From: Candidatus Pelagibacter giovannonii
GTDB taxonomy: Bacteria; Pseudomonadota; Alphaproteobacteria; Pelagibacterales; Pelagibacteraceae
Assembly: GCF_012276695.1 (NCBI RefSeq)
Contig: NZ_CP038852.1
Span: forward strand, 372,001-436,000
Direction of reading: 5' to 3'
DNA length: 64,000 bases
The notes beneath the pieces were generated by a model, which saw only the letters and a program-made list of their open reading frames with translations, was not told where the DNA came from and did no database searches. This document shows positions 9,106-17,718 of this stretch, piece after piece. Made by a program: the position numbers and the translations under genes. How positions within the stretch are numbered: the first letter of the stretch is position 1; every line of letters begins with the position of its first letter.

Positions 9106-10881
9106 TTAATGTGAGTGCCTAGGCATTCCTTTTGTGTTTGTTATATCTAAATATAAAGATTCAGTTTCTAAGCAAGCCCCAGTTTCTAATTGACCTACCA
9201 TTTTTCTAGAAATTTCCTGCCATGGTGTTTGGTTTGTTAATACAGGTATCTTTGTATTTTTTTTTCTCTCTGCTATTTCAGTCTCTGATATTAACAAATC
9301 AATTCTTCTATTGTTAAGATCAATCTTAATTTTATCTCCTGTTTGAACTATCAATAAATCACCACCAATTGCTGATTCTGGTGAAACATTCAGTATAGAA
9401 GGGCTTTCTGAAGTTCCACTTTGTCTACCATCCCCTAAGGTTGGCAGAGTATTAATGCCTTTTTTTAACAATCTATCTGGTGGCTGCATATTCACAACTT
9501 CTGCTGATCCAGGATATCCAACAGGCCCACAACCTCTAATCATTAAAATTGAATTTTCATCTATATTTAATTTTTCATCATTTATTCTTGCATGATAATC
9601 CTCTGGACCCTCAAATATTACAGCTTTAGCTTCAAACACGTTTTTATTTTTGGGATCTGATAAGTATCTTTTTCTAAACTCCTCACTAATAACTGATGTT
9701 TTCATTACAGCAGAACTAAAAAAATTACTTCTCATAACAATATAACCAGCATTTTCTACTAGTGGGTTTGCAAATGATTTTATAACATTTGTATCAACAT
9801 CTATTTTAATCTTTAAATTCTCCTCTACAGTTTTTCCAGAAACTGTAAGTACATTTTTATGTAATTTATTATTTCTTAATAACTCTTGCATAATAGCAGG
9901 GACACCTCCTGCTCTATAAAATCTTTCCATTAAGTGTTCGCCAGCTGGCTGACAGTTTACAAGTAAGGGTATATCGTGACCTAGTGTTTGCCAATTTTCT
10001 ATATCTAATTCCAAACCCATGTGTCTTGCTATTGCAGTAAGATGTGGTGGGCAGTTGCTTGATGCACCGATGGCACTTGCAACTAATATTGCATTTTCGA
10101 ATGCTTCTTTGGTCATAATTTTTGAAGGTGTTAAGTCTTCATGAACCATATCAACAATTCTTTTGCCTGTTTCAAATGAAATTTGTGATCTTTCTCTATA
10201 TGGAGCAGGTATTACCGCACAACCTGTCAAAGACATTCCTAATGCTTCAGCAATAGAGTTCATAGACGAAGCAGTTCCCATTGTATTACAATGACCTACA
10301 CTTGGTGCCGATGCAGCGACCATATCCATAAATTCATCATACGTAATTTCTCCTTTTGCATGGAGCTTTCTTGCTTCCCAAACAACAGTTCCTGACCCTA
10401 CTTTTTTTCCTTTATAATCTCCATCAAGCATTGGACCACCTGATAAAACTATAGCTGGAATATTTACAGTTGCTGCAGCCATCAGAGCTGCTGGTGTTGT
10501 CTTATCGCAACCAGTTGTTAAAATGACACCATCAATAGGATATCCAAATAAAACTTCAACTAAAGATAAATAAGATAAATTTCTATCCAAACCTGCTGTA
10601 GGTCTCTTGCCTGTTTCTTGAATAGGATGAGTTGGAAATTCAATGGGTATTCCTCCGGCCTGTCTAATCCCATCCTTAATTCTACTACTTAGTTCTAAAA
10701 AATGTCTATTACAAGGTGATAGATCACTACCTGATTGTGCAATTCCGATTATAGGCTTTCCAGATTGCAATTCTTGCCTTGTCATACCATAGTTTAAATA
10801 TCTCTCTAGATATAAAGCTGTAAGAGCTGGATCATTTGGATTATCAAACCACTGTTTACTTCTTAATTCTTTTTTTTTCAT
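9106..10881 (-). CDS. IlvD/Edd family sugar-acid dehydratase (xylonate/arabinonate dehydratase-like)
   Basis: About 591 residues from the ATG at 10881. A TTG 11 codons earlier (10914) is also open, but it lies inside the end of the upstream SDR and adds no conserved sequence. Cysteines for the Fe-S cluster are seen in SDLSPCNRH, TTGCDKTTPA and GHCNTMGTASSMN, the IlvD/Edd hallmark. The N-terminus (RSKQWFDNP) and the motif around GGPMLDGDYKGKKVGSG resemble pentonate dehydratases more than IlvD itself. The predicted reaction is loss of water from an aldonate to give a 2-keto-3-deoxy acid, the third step of the operon's pathway. No clear Shine-Dalgarno sequence precedes the ATG. Confidence 0.87.
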   Translation of the reverse strand: MKKKELRSKQWFDNPNDPALTALYLERYLNYGMTRQELQSGKPIIGIAQSGSDLSPCNRHFLELSSRIKDGIRQAGGIPIEFPTHPIQETGKRPTAGLDRNLSYLSLVEVLFGYPIDGVILTTGCDKTTPAALMAAATVNIPAIVLSGGPMLDGDYKGKKVGSGTVVWEARKLHAKGEITYDEFMDMVAASAPSVGHCNTMGTASSMNSIAEALGMSLTGCAVIPAPYRERSQISFETGKRIVDMVHEDLTPSKIMTKEAFENAILVASAIGASSNCPPHLTAIARHMGLELDIENWQTLGHDIPLLVNCQPAGEHLMERFYRAGGVPAIMQELLRNNKLHKNVLTVSGKTVEENLKIKIDVDTNVIKSFANPLVENAGYIVMRSNFFSSAVMKTSVISEEFRKRYLSDPKNKNVFEAKAVIFEGPEDYHARINDEKLNIDENSILMIRGCGPVGYPGSAEVVNMQPPDRLLKKGINTLPTLGDGRQSGTSESPSILNVSPESAIGGDLLIVQTGDKIKIDLNNRRIDLLISETEIAERKKNTKIPVLTNQTPWQEISRKMVGQLETGACLETESLYLDITNTKGMPRHSH

Positions 10882-10894
10882 ATTTGTAAATTGG

Positions 10895-11656
10895 TTATAA
10901 CCAACCTTTATCAACTATATAATCTTGATTTGTGCAACCAGATGAAGCATCAGAACCAAAAAATAAAACGGTTTTCGCTATATCTGAAGGCATTAACTTA
11001 TGTTTTAAGCACTGCTTTTTCATCATATCAGCCTCAGATTCTGGGGTTAACCACTTCTCAATTTGTCGTTCTGTCATCACCCAACCTGGAACGACAGAAT
11101 TTACCCTTATATTGAATTCACCTAAATCTCTTGCAAATGATCTGGTTAATCCAACAACGCCTGATTTTGCAGCAGTATACGCAGCCATTCCACCTTGTCC
11201 TATCATCCAAGATACTGAGCCAATATTTACTATAGATCCACCTTTATTTTCAATCATAGATTTTTTAACAGATTGAACTGTAAAAAAATAATGTCTTAAA
11301 TTAATGTTCATTCTCTCATTCCAAAATTCTTCAGTTACCTCATCAATAGAATGTCTCTCATCATTTGCTGCATTATTTACCAAAATATCAATTGCTCCAT
11401 TATCATTAATAATTTTCGATATGGTGTTTTGTAAATCTTTTATATTTAATAGATCACATTTTATAAAAGTTGGAATGGAAAACTCTTTATTTTTACATTC
11501 AACTATTAATTTATTTGATGCTTCTACATTTATATCGATAAAATATACTTCTGAACCTTGCTCACAAAAGTGTTCAACTATAGAAGCACCAATACCTGAG
11601 CCACCACCAGTAATGAAAACTCTTTTATCTTTTAAGTCTTTATAAGTAGCTGACAT
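10895..11656 (-). CDS. SDR family aldose 1-dehydrogenase (D-xylose dehydrogenase-like)
   Basis: Starting at the ATG at 11656, which lies one base after the stop of the upstream ATPase, this is a 253-residue SDR. The cofactor loop is ITGGGSGIGAS, followed by NNAANDERH, the catalytic serine in NIGSVSW and the Tyr-Lys motif in AYTAAKSG. The NDERH, NLRH, VVPGWVMTERQ and C-terminal VDKGWL segments closely recall Caulobacter XylB, the NAD-dependent D-xylose dehydrogenase that forms xylonolactone. It probably catalyses the first step of the pathway encoded by the operon. The preferred sugar (xylose, arabinose, fucose or glucose) is not determined. Confidence 0.84.
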   Translation of the reverse strand: MSATYKDLKDKRVFITGGGSGIGASIVEHFCEQGSEVYFIDINVEASNKLIVECKNKEFSIPTFIKCDLLNIKDLQNTISKIINDNGAIDILVNNAANDERHSIDEVTEEFWNERMNINLRHYFFTVQSVKKSMIENKGGSIVNIGSVSWMIGQGGMAAYTAAKSGVVGLTRSFARDLGEFNIRVNSVVPGWVMTERQIEKWLTPESEADMMKKQCLKHKLMPSDIAKTVLFFGSDASSGCTNQDYIVDKGWL

Positions 11657-11657
11657 T

Positions 11658-12758
11658 TTATATTCTATGTTTTGTATGTTTATCAAATAAAGAAATTTGC
11701 GACATATCAATATTTAATTTTAAATCTTTATTTATATTAATATCCAAAGTAGATGCAAATTTACCAAGTACTTGTTGACCAAAGTAATCAAATGTTACAA
11801 TTTGTTCATGACCTGTATATTCTAACAGTTCTGATTTTAAACTAATCTCAAAACAATCAGGATTAATTTTTTCAAAATAAATATGCTCTGGTCTAATTCC
11901 TAGGTAAGCTGATACTTCATTACCATCAAATTTATTTTTAAAAGAATAGTTCCCAATCGATATTTTGGTACTATCATTTGAACCATTAGGAATAAAAACA
12001 ATATCATTATTATTTTTTGTTAACTTTCCTTCAATCAAGTTCATTGATGGAGATCCAATAAAATCTGCAACAAATACACTTTCTGGTTTATTATAAATAT
12101 TTTTAGGAGTGTCACATTGCTGAATTAATCCATGGTCCATGATTGCAATATTTGTACCTAAACTCATTGCTTCTGTTTGGTCGTGCGTAACATAAACTAT
12201 TGTTGTGCCAAGTTTTTGATGTAGTTTTTTTATTTCTCTTCTCATCTCAACTCTTAATTTTGCATCAAGATTTGATAATGGTTCATCAAATAAAAAAATT
12301 TTAGGATCTCTTACTAACGCTCTGCCCATTGCAACACGCTGACGTTGACCACCAGATAATTGAGATGGTTTTCTATCTAATAGTTGAGTGATTTGTAATA
12401 AGTTAGAAACATCATCTAATGCTTTTTCTATTTTTTCTTTTGGTGTTTTTCTTTGCTCTAAACCAAATGTTACGTTCTTTCTAACGGTCATTGCTGGATA
12501 AAGAGCGTAAGACTGAAATACTAAAGCAATATCTCTATCACTAGGTTCCATATTATTTACAATATGATCGTCTATTAGAATATCCCCACTGTTAGCGGTT
12601 TCTAAACCAGCTATAGTATTTAATAAAGTTGATTTTCCACAACCCGATGGTCCTAAAAGTACAAGAAATTCTCCATGTTTAATATCCAAGTTAATTCCTT
12701 TTAAAACTTCCGTTTTTCCAAAATTTTTATTGATGTCATTAATTTTTAAAGTTGCCAT
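11658..12758 (-). CDS. Sugar ABC transporter ATP-binding protein (MalK/UgpC type)
   Basis: A 366-residue ATPase of the carbohydrate uptake class 1. Walker A GPSGCGKSTLL is at about 37-47, the Q-loop in FQSYALYP, the signature LSGGQRQRVAMGRA at about 134-147 and Walker B KIFLFDEPLSNLD at about 153-165, with the switch histidine in VTHDQTEA. A C-terminal regulatory domain of about 130 residues contains the TOBE segment around LGIRPEHI. It energises uptake by the two permeases encoded upstream. It begins one base after the stop of the permease at 12760 and runs one base ahead of the SDR start. Confidence 0.93.
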   Translation of the reverse strand: MATLKINDINKNFGKTEVLKGINLDIKHGEFLVLLGPSGCGKSTLLNTIAGLETANSGDILIDDHIVNNMEPSDRDIALVFQSYALYPAMTVRKNVTFGLEQRKTPKEKIEKALDDVSNLLQITQLLDRKPSQLSGGQRQRVAMGRALVRDPKIFLFDEPLSNLDAKLRVEMRREIKKLHQKLGTTIVYVTHDQTEAMSLGTNIAIMDHGLIQQCDTPKNIYNKPESVFVADFIGSPSMNLIEGKLTKNNNDIVFIPNGSNDSTKISIGNYSFKNKFDGNEVSAYLGIRPEHIYFEKINPDCFEISLKSELLEYTGHEQIVTFDYFGQQVLGKFASTLDININKDLKLNIDMSQISLFDKHTKHRI

Positions 12759-12759
12759 A

Positions 12760-13662
12760 TTATCCTTTCACTGATCCAGCTGTTAGTCCTTTGATAAAAT
12801 AATTTCCAGCAAGAATATAAACTATTAATGTTGGAATTCCTGTAATAATTGCAGCTGCCATATCAACATTGTATCTCTTAGTGGCCGTTCCTGTTAAAAC
12901 CAAATTATTAAGAGCAACTTGAATTGGTGCAGATTCACCAAATGAAAAAGTAGCGCCAAATAAAAAATCATTCCATACTTGTGTAAATTGCCAAATAACT
13001 GTCACAACTAGAATTGGTATAGAAATTGGTAAAATTATTTTAAAAAATATTTTAAAAAAACCAGCTCCATCAATTCTTGCAGCCCTTACCATTTCATCTG
13101 AAATTGATACATAATAATTTCTACAAAATAAAGTTGTAAAACAAATACCATAGACCACATGCACTAATATTAGTCCATTTATTGAATTTGAAATTCCAAG
13201 AACTCCTAAAGTTCTAGCCATCGGTAATAAAATTGCTTGGTATGGAATAAATGTTCCAAATAAAAATAATAGAAAAATATAACTATCTCCTTTAAATCTC
13301 CATTTTGTTAAAGCATAACCGTTAATAGCTCCAAACAAAGTTGATATAACAACAGCAGGTACTACTAATTTTATTGAGTTCCAAAAATAAGGTTTAAGAA
13401 AAACATCACCACCCGTATAACCTGTTCCATCCCAAGCTTGCTTCCAGGCTTCAAATCTTAAAGAACTAGGTAATGAAAATAAATTTCCTTGTCTAATTTC
13501 AGGCATTGTTTTGAATGATGTTACAATCATCACATATAGCGGTGTTAAATAATAAAAGACAAAAATACCTAACATAGAATATAAAATCCATCTATAGATT
13601 GTATTTTTTCTTTTAGAATTCGCTTCTAATTTATTTAGTTTTAAAGTTTCTTTATCTTGCAT
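12760..13662 (-). CDS. Sugar ABC transporter permease (MalG/GtsC type)
   Basis: A 300-residue inner-membrane permease with about six transmembrane segments. The EAA loop that contacts the ATPase is visible as EMVRAARIDGAGFFKIFFKIILP (about residues 190-212; arginine-alanine-alanine-x-x-x-Gly pattern). The N-terminal tail is short and polar, then comes the first helix (ILYSMLGIFVFYYLTPL). It pairs with the permease encoded at 13652-14524, which it overlaps by 11 bases, indicating coupled translation. Together with the binding protein and ATPase it forms a glucose-type aldose importer. Confidence 0.9.
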   Translation of the reverse strand: MQDKETLKLNKLEANSKRKNTIYRWILYSMLGIFVFYYLTPLYVMIVTSFKTMPEIRQGNLFSLPSSLRFEAWKQAWDGTGYTGGDVFLKPYFWNSIKLVVPAVVISTLFGAINGYALTKWRFKGDSYIFLLFLFGTFIPYQAILLPMARTLGVLGISNSINGLILVHVVYGICFTTLFCRNYYVSISDEMVRAARIDGAGFFKIFFKIILPISIPILVVTVIWQFTQVWNDFLFGATFSFGESAPIQVALNNLVLTGTATKRYNVDMAAAIITGIPTLIVYILAGNYFIKGLTAGSVKG

Positions 13663-14524
13663 CTTCTCTCTTCAGTTCTGAATATAAATATGGCACAACA
13701 ATTGCTGATACTGTTAAAAACATCATGATAGCACTTGCTGATGCTAAACCAACTTCACTTCTGTGAAAAGCCATAGTCGTCATAAATACTGCTGGCATAT
13801 CTGAGGAAATTCCTGGTCCACCTGAGGTTAGCGCTATAATCAAATCATAGCTCTTAATTGATAAGTGTACCAAAATTACTATTGCACTCATAAAAACTGG
13901 TCTCATCATTGGAAGAATAATTTTACTATAAATTGAAAATATTCCTGCACCATCAATTTTAGCCGCTTTTATAATTTCATCATCAACCGATCTTAGACCT
14001 GCTAAAAAAATTGCCATTATAAATCCAGATGATTGCCATACGCCTGCTATTACTATTGTGTATATTGACATTTCTGGGGTTACTAGCCAGTCAAATTTAA
14101 AGGTCTCAAAACCCATATCATGGGCAAATTTTTCAATACCTAATGTTGGGTTTAGAACCCATTTCCAAGCTGTCCCCGTAACAATAAATGATAAAGCCAT
14201 AGGATATAAATAAATTGTTCTTAAAAAGCCTTCAGCTCTAATCTTTTGATCCAATAAAATTGAAAGAAGAATTCCAATAGCGATACATAAAATGATAAAT
14301 AATACAGTAAATATAAGTAAATTTTCTACTGCTACATGCCATCTTGGCATTTTCCATAGTCTAATGTACTGATCAATTCCCCAAATCTCATATCTTGGTA
14401 ACATCTTAGATTTTGTAAAAGAAATATATATTGTCCAAAAAATGAAGCCATAGACAAACCATGATAAAATTCCAAGTGATGGAGTTAAAACTAATTTAGG
14501 TAAATTTTTTTTTAACCAGAACAT
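13652..14524 (-). CDS. Sugar ABC transporter permease (MalF/GtsB type)
   Basis: A 290-residue membrane protein with about six transmembrane segments and the permease EAA loop DEIIKAAKIDGAGIFSIYSK (about residues 182-201). It resembles the GtsB-type permease of glucose/mannose ABC systems. It is separated from the binding-protein gene by a 64-base gap that contains a strong hairpin at 14541-14566, a usual device for making more binding protein than permease. Its 3' end overlaps the second permease by 11 bases. Confidence 0.9.
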   Translation of the reverse strand: MFWLKKNLPKLVLTPSLGILSWFVYGFIFWTIYISFTKSKMLPRYEIWGIDQYIRLWKMPRWHVAVENLLIFTVLFIILCIAIGILLSILLDQKIRAEGFLRTIYLYPMALSFIVTGTAWKWVLNPTLGIEKFAHDMGFETFKFDWLVTPEMSIYTIVIAGVWQSSGFIMAIFLAGLRSVDDEIIKAAKIDGAGIFSIYSKIILPMMRPVFMSAIVILVHLSIKSYDLIIALTSGGPGISSDMPAVFMTTMAFHRSEVGLASASAIMMFLTVSAIVVPYLYSELKREDAR

Positions 14525-14540
14525 ATTTTTTAATTAAATC

Positions 14541-14566
14541 TGCGCTATCATTTTCATGACAGCGCA
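14541..14566 (-). terminator. Intercistronic hairpin between binding-protein and permease genes
   Basis: On the minus (transcribed) strand there is an 11-bp stem, 5' arm TGCGCTGTCAT and 3' arm ATGATAGCGCA, closed by a GAAA tetraloop, with one G-U pair. It lies between the stop of the binding-protein gene and the permease start and is not followed by a U run. It therefore looks like an RNA-stabilising or partial-termination hairpin rather than a full terminator. Confidence 0.7.
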
Positions 14567-14588
14567 AACCTTAACGTACTTTTTTTTA

Positions 14589-15848
14589 TTATAGTGAAGC
14601 CTTAACTGCTGCTGCTAATTTTTTTGCAGCGTCAGACGAAGACATTGTTGAATTGAAATGCTCAGTAACTACATCTTGAATTGCACCTTTTTGTGCAAGT
14701 TTTAATGCCATACCGTGAGCAAAACTTGGCAGTAATCCACCTTTAGAAGCAGCAGTTTTTAAGTCTGCGTTTGATTTTTTAGCACACATATCAAACTCAT
14801 CCATAGAAACGTCTAATCTTGCAGGTATCGAACCTTTATAAATGTTGAAAACTTTTTGAAAGTTTTTTCCCATCATTAAGCTAGCAAGTAGTTTTTGACC
14901 TTCAACCTTTTCTTTACCTTTTACTTTGAAGAAAATAAATGAATCTACATTGTAAAGATATCCATTATTAGATGGAGTTGGTGCACAGATATAATCTTTT
15001 CCTGGCGCCTGGTTGTTAGCAGAAAACTCACCTTTTGCCCAGTCACCCATGATTTGAAAAGCAGCTTTGCCTTCCATGACCATACCAGTAGCTATGTTCC
15101 AGTCTCTTCCTGGAGAACCAGCATCTGTGTAACCTTTAAGTTTTCTCATTTGATCAAATACTTTAGCCATAGTTGATCCACCTAAAGTAGCAGGATCTAA
15201 TTCTACAAAAGCTTTTCTGTAAAAATCATTTCCACCAATACCAAGAGCTACAGCTTCAAATACTGTTGCATCTTGCCAAGGCTGACTACCATGAGCTAAA
15301 GGAATAATTCCTTTTGCTTGTAGCTTGTCTGCTGCAGCATTAAACTCTGCCCAAGTAGAAGGCATTTTAATACCATTTGAATCTAATACTTTTTTATTAG
15401 CCCAGATCCAGTCAATTCTGTGAATGTTTACAGGTGCAGCACAATATGCTTTACCATCATCACACTTCATATGACTTGCAACTTGCTTACTTAAAAGATT
15501 GTCCCAACCTTCTTTTTGTGCAACAGCATCAATGTTATAAGGTGCAACAACACCCTCTTCATCATACTCTTGAATTGTAGGACCTTTAATTTGTGCAGCA
15601 GCTGGTGCATCATTAGCAACTATTCTAGCTTTTAATGTTTGCATTGCTGCATCTCCACCACCACCAGAAACAGGCATGTCTAACCATACTCCATTTTGTG
15701 CAGCGAAATCATCTTGTAATACTTTTAAAGCTTTTGCTTCACCACCACCAGTCCACCAGTGCAATACCTCAGCTTTAGGTGCTGCAAATGAAACACTTGG
15801 AGTAAGAGCTAGAGCTATTAAAGCTACTATCAGTTTCTTAATTTTCAT
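14589..15848 (-). CDS. Sugar ABC transporter substrate-binding protein (glucose/aldose type)
   Basis: A 419-residue secreted solute-binding protein. A signal peptide is clear: MKIKKLIVALIALALTPSVS then FAAPKA, with likely cleavage after residue 22-23. The mature start VLHWWTGGGEAKALKVLQ and the glycine-rich SGGGGDAAMQTLKAR resemble the Pseudomonas GtsA and Thermus glucose-binding proteins. It has four cysteines, unusual for this proteome. A good Shine-Dalgarno (GAGGA) precedes the ATG. It is the first gene of the operon, with a 16-bp palindrome upstream and a hairpin after it, consistent with regulated, high-level expression. Confidence 0.9.
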   Translation of the reverse strand: MKIKKLIVALIALALTPSVSFAAPKAEVLHWWTGGGEAKALKVLQDDFAAQNGVWLDMPVSGGGGDAAMQTLKARIVANDAPAAAQIKGPTIQEYDEEGVVAPYNIDAVAQKEGWDNLLSKQVASHMKCDDGKAYCAAPVNIHRIDWIWANKKVLDSNGIKMPSTWAEFNAAADKLQAKGIIPLAHGSQPWQDATVFEAVALGIGGNDFYRKAFVELDPATLGGSTMAKVFDQMRKLKGYTDAGSPGRDWNIATGMVMEGKAAFQIMGDWAKGEFSANNQAPGKDYICAPTPSNNGYLYNVDSFIFFKVKGKEKVEGQKLLASLMMGKNFQKVFNIYKGSIPARLDVSMDEFDMCAKKSNADLKTAASKGGLLPSFAHGMALKLAQKGAIQDVVTEHFNSTMSSSDAAKKLAAAVKASL

Positions 15849-15874
15849 TTTATTTTCCTCTTGTTAGTTAATAA

Positions 15875-15890
15875 AATTAATCGATTAATT
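15875..15890. promoter_or_regulatory. 16-bp palindrome upstream of the sugar operon, candidate repressor operator
   Basis: The sequence AATTAATCGATTAATT is a perfect 16-bp inverted repeat with a central CG, the form used by LacI-type operators. It ends 26 bases before the binding-protein ATG. A weak promoter can be drawn just upstream on the minus strand (TATAAG at 15911-15906 with TTGTTT 18 bases before it), which would put the palindrome about +9 to +24. No LacI-type regulator is encoded in the window. Confidence 0.45.
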
Positions 15891-16049
15891 AATTTAAAAA
15901 ATTAACTTATAAAGAAAACAAAAAAACCTAAACAAAAAACTTTTTCTACAACCTAAGATTGATTTAATTATTTTTAAATTTAGGTAAGTTTTATGTGAAT
16001 AAAAAATTTTATATAAAAAAAATTTTCTCCTTTTAATGGATATGTGAAT

Positions 16050-16952
16050 TTAATAGCTTGATTTTCTGCCTAATCTTGCCGCACCTCTAACACCGCTAGC
16101 ATCTCCATATTTAGGTTTTAGAAAAACACCTTCGTATTCTTTTCCTATAACATATTTTTTAGTTAAGTTTTCTATCTCATCAAAAAAATCTATTTCATTT
16201 GTAACACCACCACCAAAAATAAAAACATCTGGATCAAGAATGTTAACTATAACTGCTAAAGACATTGCAAGATTAATCTTAAATTCCTCTATCATTTTTT
16301 CTGCATCCAACTCGTGCTTTCTATAGAGTTCAAATATTTCATTAGCTTTCAAATTTTTTTTATATTTCTTATTAAATCTTTTGGCTAAACCTAAGCCAGA
16401 TACAAAGCTTTCAACCTCTGCTTCTCTTAGGTTTGATGTTTTAAGTTCCTCTCTCTGAGCAGCCATAAACGGTAGCTGATTGTGACCCCATTCACCAGCA
16501 ACACCATTGGGTCCTGAAACAATTTGTTTATCTATAACTAGCCCACCTCCAGCACCAGATCCAAGAATAATTCCATATACAATTTTATAATGTTTACCAG
16601 CACCATCTATTGACTCAGATAATGCAAAACAATTTCCATCATTCTCACAAAAAACTTCTCTATTTAGAGCTTCACGAAGACTTTTTTGAAAAGGTTGTTT
16701 TTCAATCCAAACACAGTTAGGTGCATTTTTAACTAGTCCTGTTTGTGGTGAATGAACACCTGGATGACAAACTCCTACCGGCAATGTCTGATTATGTTTT
16801 TTTTCTAAATCAACAACAACATCTTTTATGGTTTGTATTATTGAAATATAATCTTTGGGACAGTCTCTTCTACTTCTGTCAACTTCTTCACCATTATCCT
16901 TTAAAATGACACTTTCTATTTTTGTGGCACCAACATCAAATCCAATTTGCAT
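16050..16952 (-). CDS. ROK family sugar kinase (zinc motif absent)
   Basis: A 300-residue ROK kinase. The N-terminal phosphate loop FDVGATKIES is at 4-13, the catalytic region ENDGNCFALSES near 100 and the ATP site GIILGSGAGGGLVIDKQIVSG at about 127-147, with GVAGEWGHNQLPF following. ROK kinases usually then carry a Cys-x-Cys-Gly-x2-Gly-Cys zinc site, but here the equivalent stretch (SNLREAEVESFVSGLG) has no cysteine. Substrates in the family are glucose, fructose, mannose or N-acetyl sugars. Most similar in layout to NagK/Mak; the real substrate is unknown. It lies last in the tctCBA-SDR operon, 3 bases after the SDR. Confidence 0.82.
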   Translation of the reverse strand: MQIGFDVGATKIESVILKDNGEEVDRSRRDCPKDYISIIQTIKDVVVDLEKKHNQTLPVGVCHPGVHSPQTGLVKNAPNCVWIEKQPFQKSLREALNREVFCENDGNCFALSESIDGAGKHYKIVYGIILGSGAGGGLVIDKQIVSGPNGVAGEWGHNQLPFMAAQREELKTSNLREAEVESFVSGLGLAKRFNKKYKKNLKANEIFELYRKHELDAEKMIEEFKINLAMSLAVIVNILDPDVFIFGGGVTNEIDFFDEIENLTKKYVIGKEYEGVFLKPKYGDASGVRGAARLGRKSSY

Positions 16953-16955
16953 AAT

Positions 16956-17702
16956 TTAATATGTTGCTCTTCCACCACTTAAATCAAAAACTGCAGCTGT
17001 TGAAAAAGAATTCTCTTCTGCAGCTAACCAAGTAACTAATGAAGCCAATTCATCAACTTTAGCAAATCTATTTCTTGGAATTTTAGATAACATATAATTT
17101 ATATGTTCTTCAGTCATTTGATCAAAAATTCTAGTCTTAGCTGCTGCTGGTGTTACAGCATTAACGGCAATATTTTTATCTGCTAATTCCTTACCTAAAG
17201 ATTTTGTAAGGCCTATAACGCCTGCTTTTGCTGTACTATATGCACTTGCATTTGGGTTTCCCTCTTTTCCTGCAATAGATGCAATATTTACTATTCTTCC
17301 GTAATTATTTTTAATCATGTGAGGCACTATTGCTTTACAACAATAAAAAACTGAATTTAAATCTAAATTCATTACTTTTAGCCATTCATCATTTGGATAA
17401 TTCCACACTTGAGTATTTTTACCAGCCATACCCGCATTATTTACAAAAATATCAATATTTTTTTCTTTAGTACTTTGTTCTATATTATTTTTAATATCAT
17501 CAAAGTTAGTGACATCCACTATTTGAAAGCTACATTTTTCTGATGAAAGTTCTTTTAAAGCTTCATCTATGGCTTTTTTGTCAATATCCCAAATTATAAC
17601 TTCAGCACCAGATTCTAGAAATCTTTTTGTAATAGCATACCCAAAACCTTGAGCCCCGCCAGTTACTATTGCTCTTCTACTTTTTAAATTATAATTATTC
17701 AT
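16956..17702 (-). CDS. SDR family oxidoreductase
   Basis: A 248-residue classical SDR. The cofactor loop is TGGAQGFGYA (about 14-23), NNAGMAG near 90, the catalytic serine in NIASIAG and the Tyr-Lys pair in AYSTAKAG. The C-terminus VFDLSGGRATY matches the common VFDVSGGRATY ending of 3-oxoacyl-ACP-reductase-like sugar dehydrogenases. It follows the TctA gene by 16 bases and precedes the ROK kinase, so it probably acts on the compound brought in by the TctCBA transporter. The substrate cannot be named. Confidence 0.82.
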   Translation of the reverse strand: MNNYNLKSRRAIVTGGAQGFGYAITKRFLESGAEVIIWDIDKKAIDEALKELSSEKCSFQIVDVTNFDDIKNNIEQSTKEKNIDIFVNNAGMAGKNTQVWNYPNDEWLKVMNLDLNSVFYCCKAIVPHMIKNNYGRIVNIASIAGKEGNPNASAYSTAKAGVIGLTKSLGKELADKNIAVNAVTPAAAKTRIFDQMTEEHINYMLSKIPRNRFAKVDELASLVTWLAAEENSFSTAAVFDLSGGRATY

Positions 17703-17718
17703 GTGCTAACCTTCTATT

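Noticed and set aside
10882..10914. TTG start and 11-codon extension of the IlvD/Edd dehydratase
   Set aside because: It overlaps the previous gene, has no ribosome site and no conserved residues.
15927..15985. ACCTAAA and TTTAGGT inverted pair with a second AACCTAA copy before the sugar operon
   Set aside because: The arms are short and far apart. They could be factor sites, but nothing supports that beyond similarity, and the 16-bp palindrome nearby is better.
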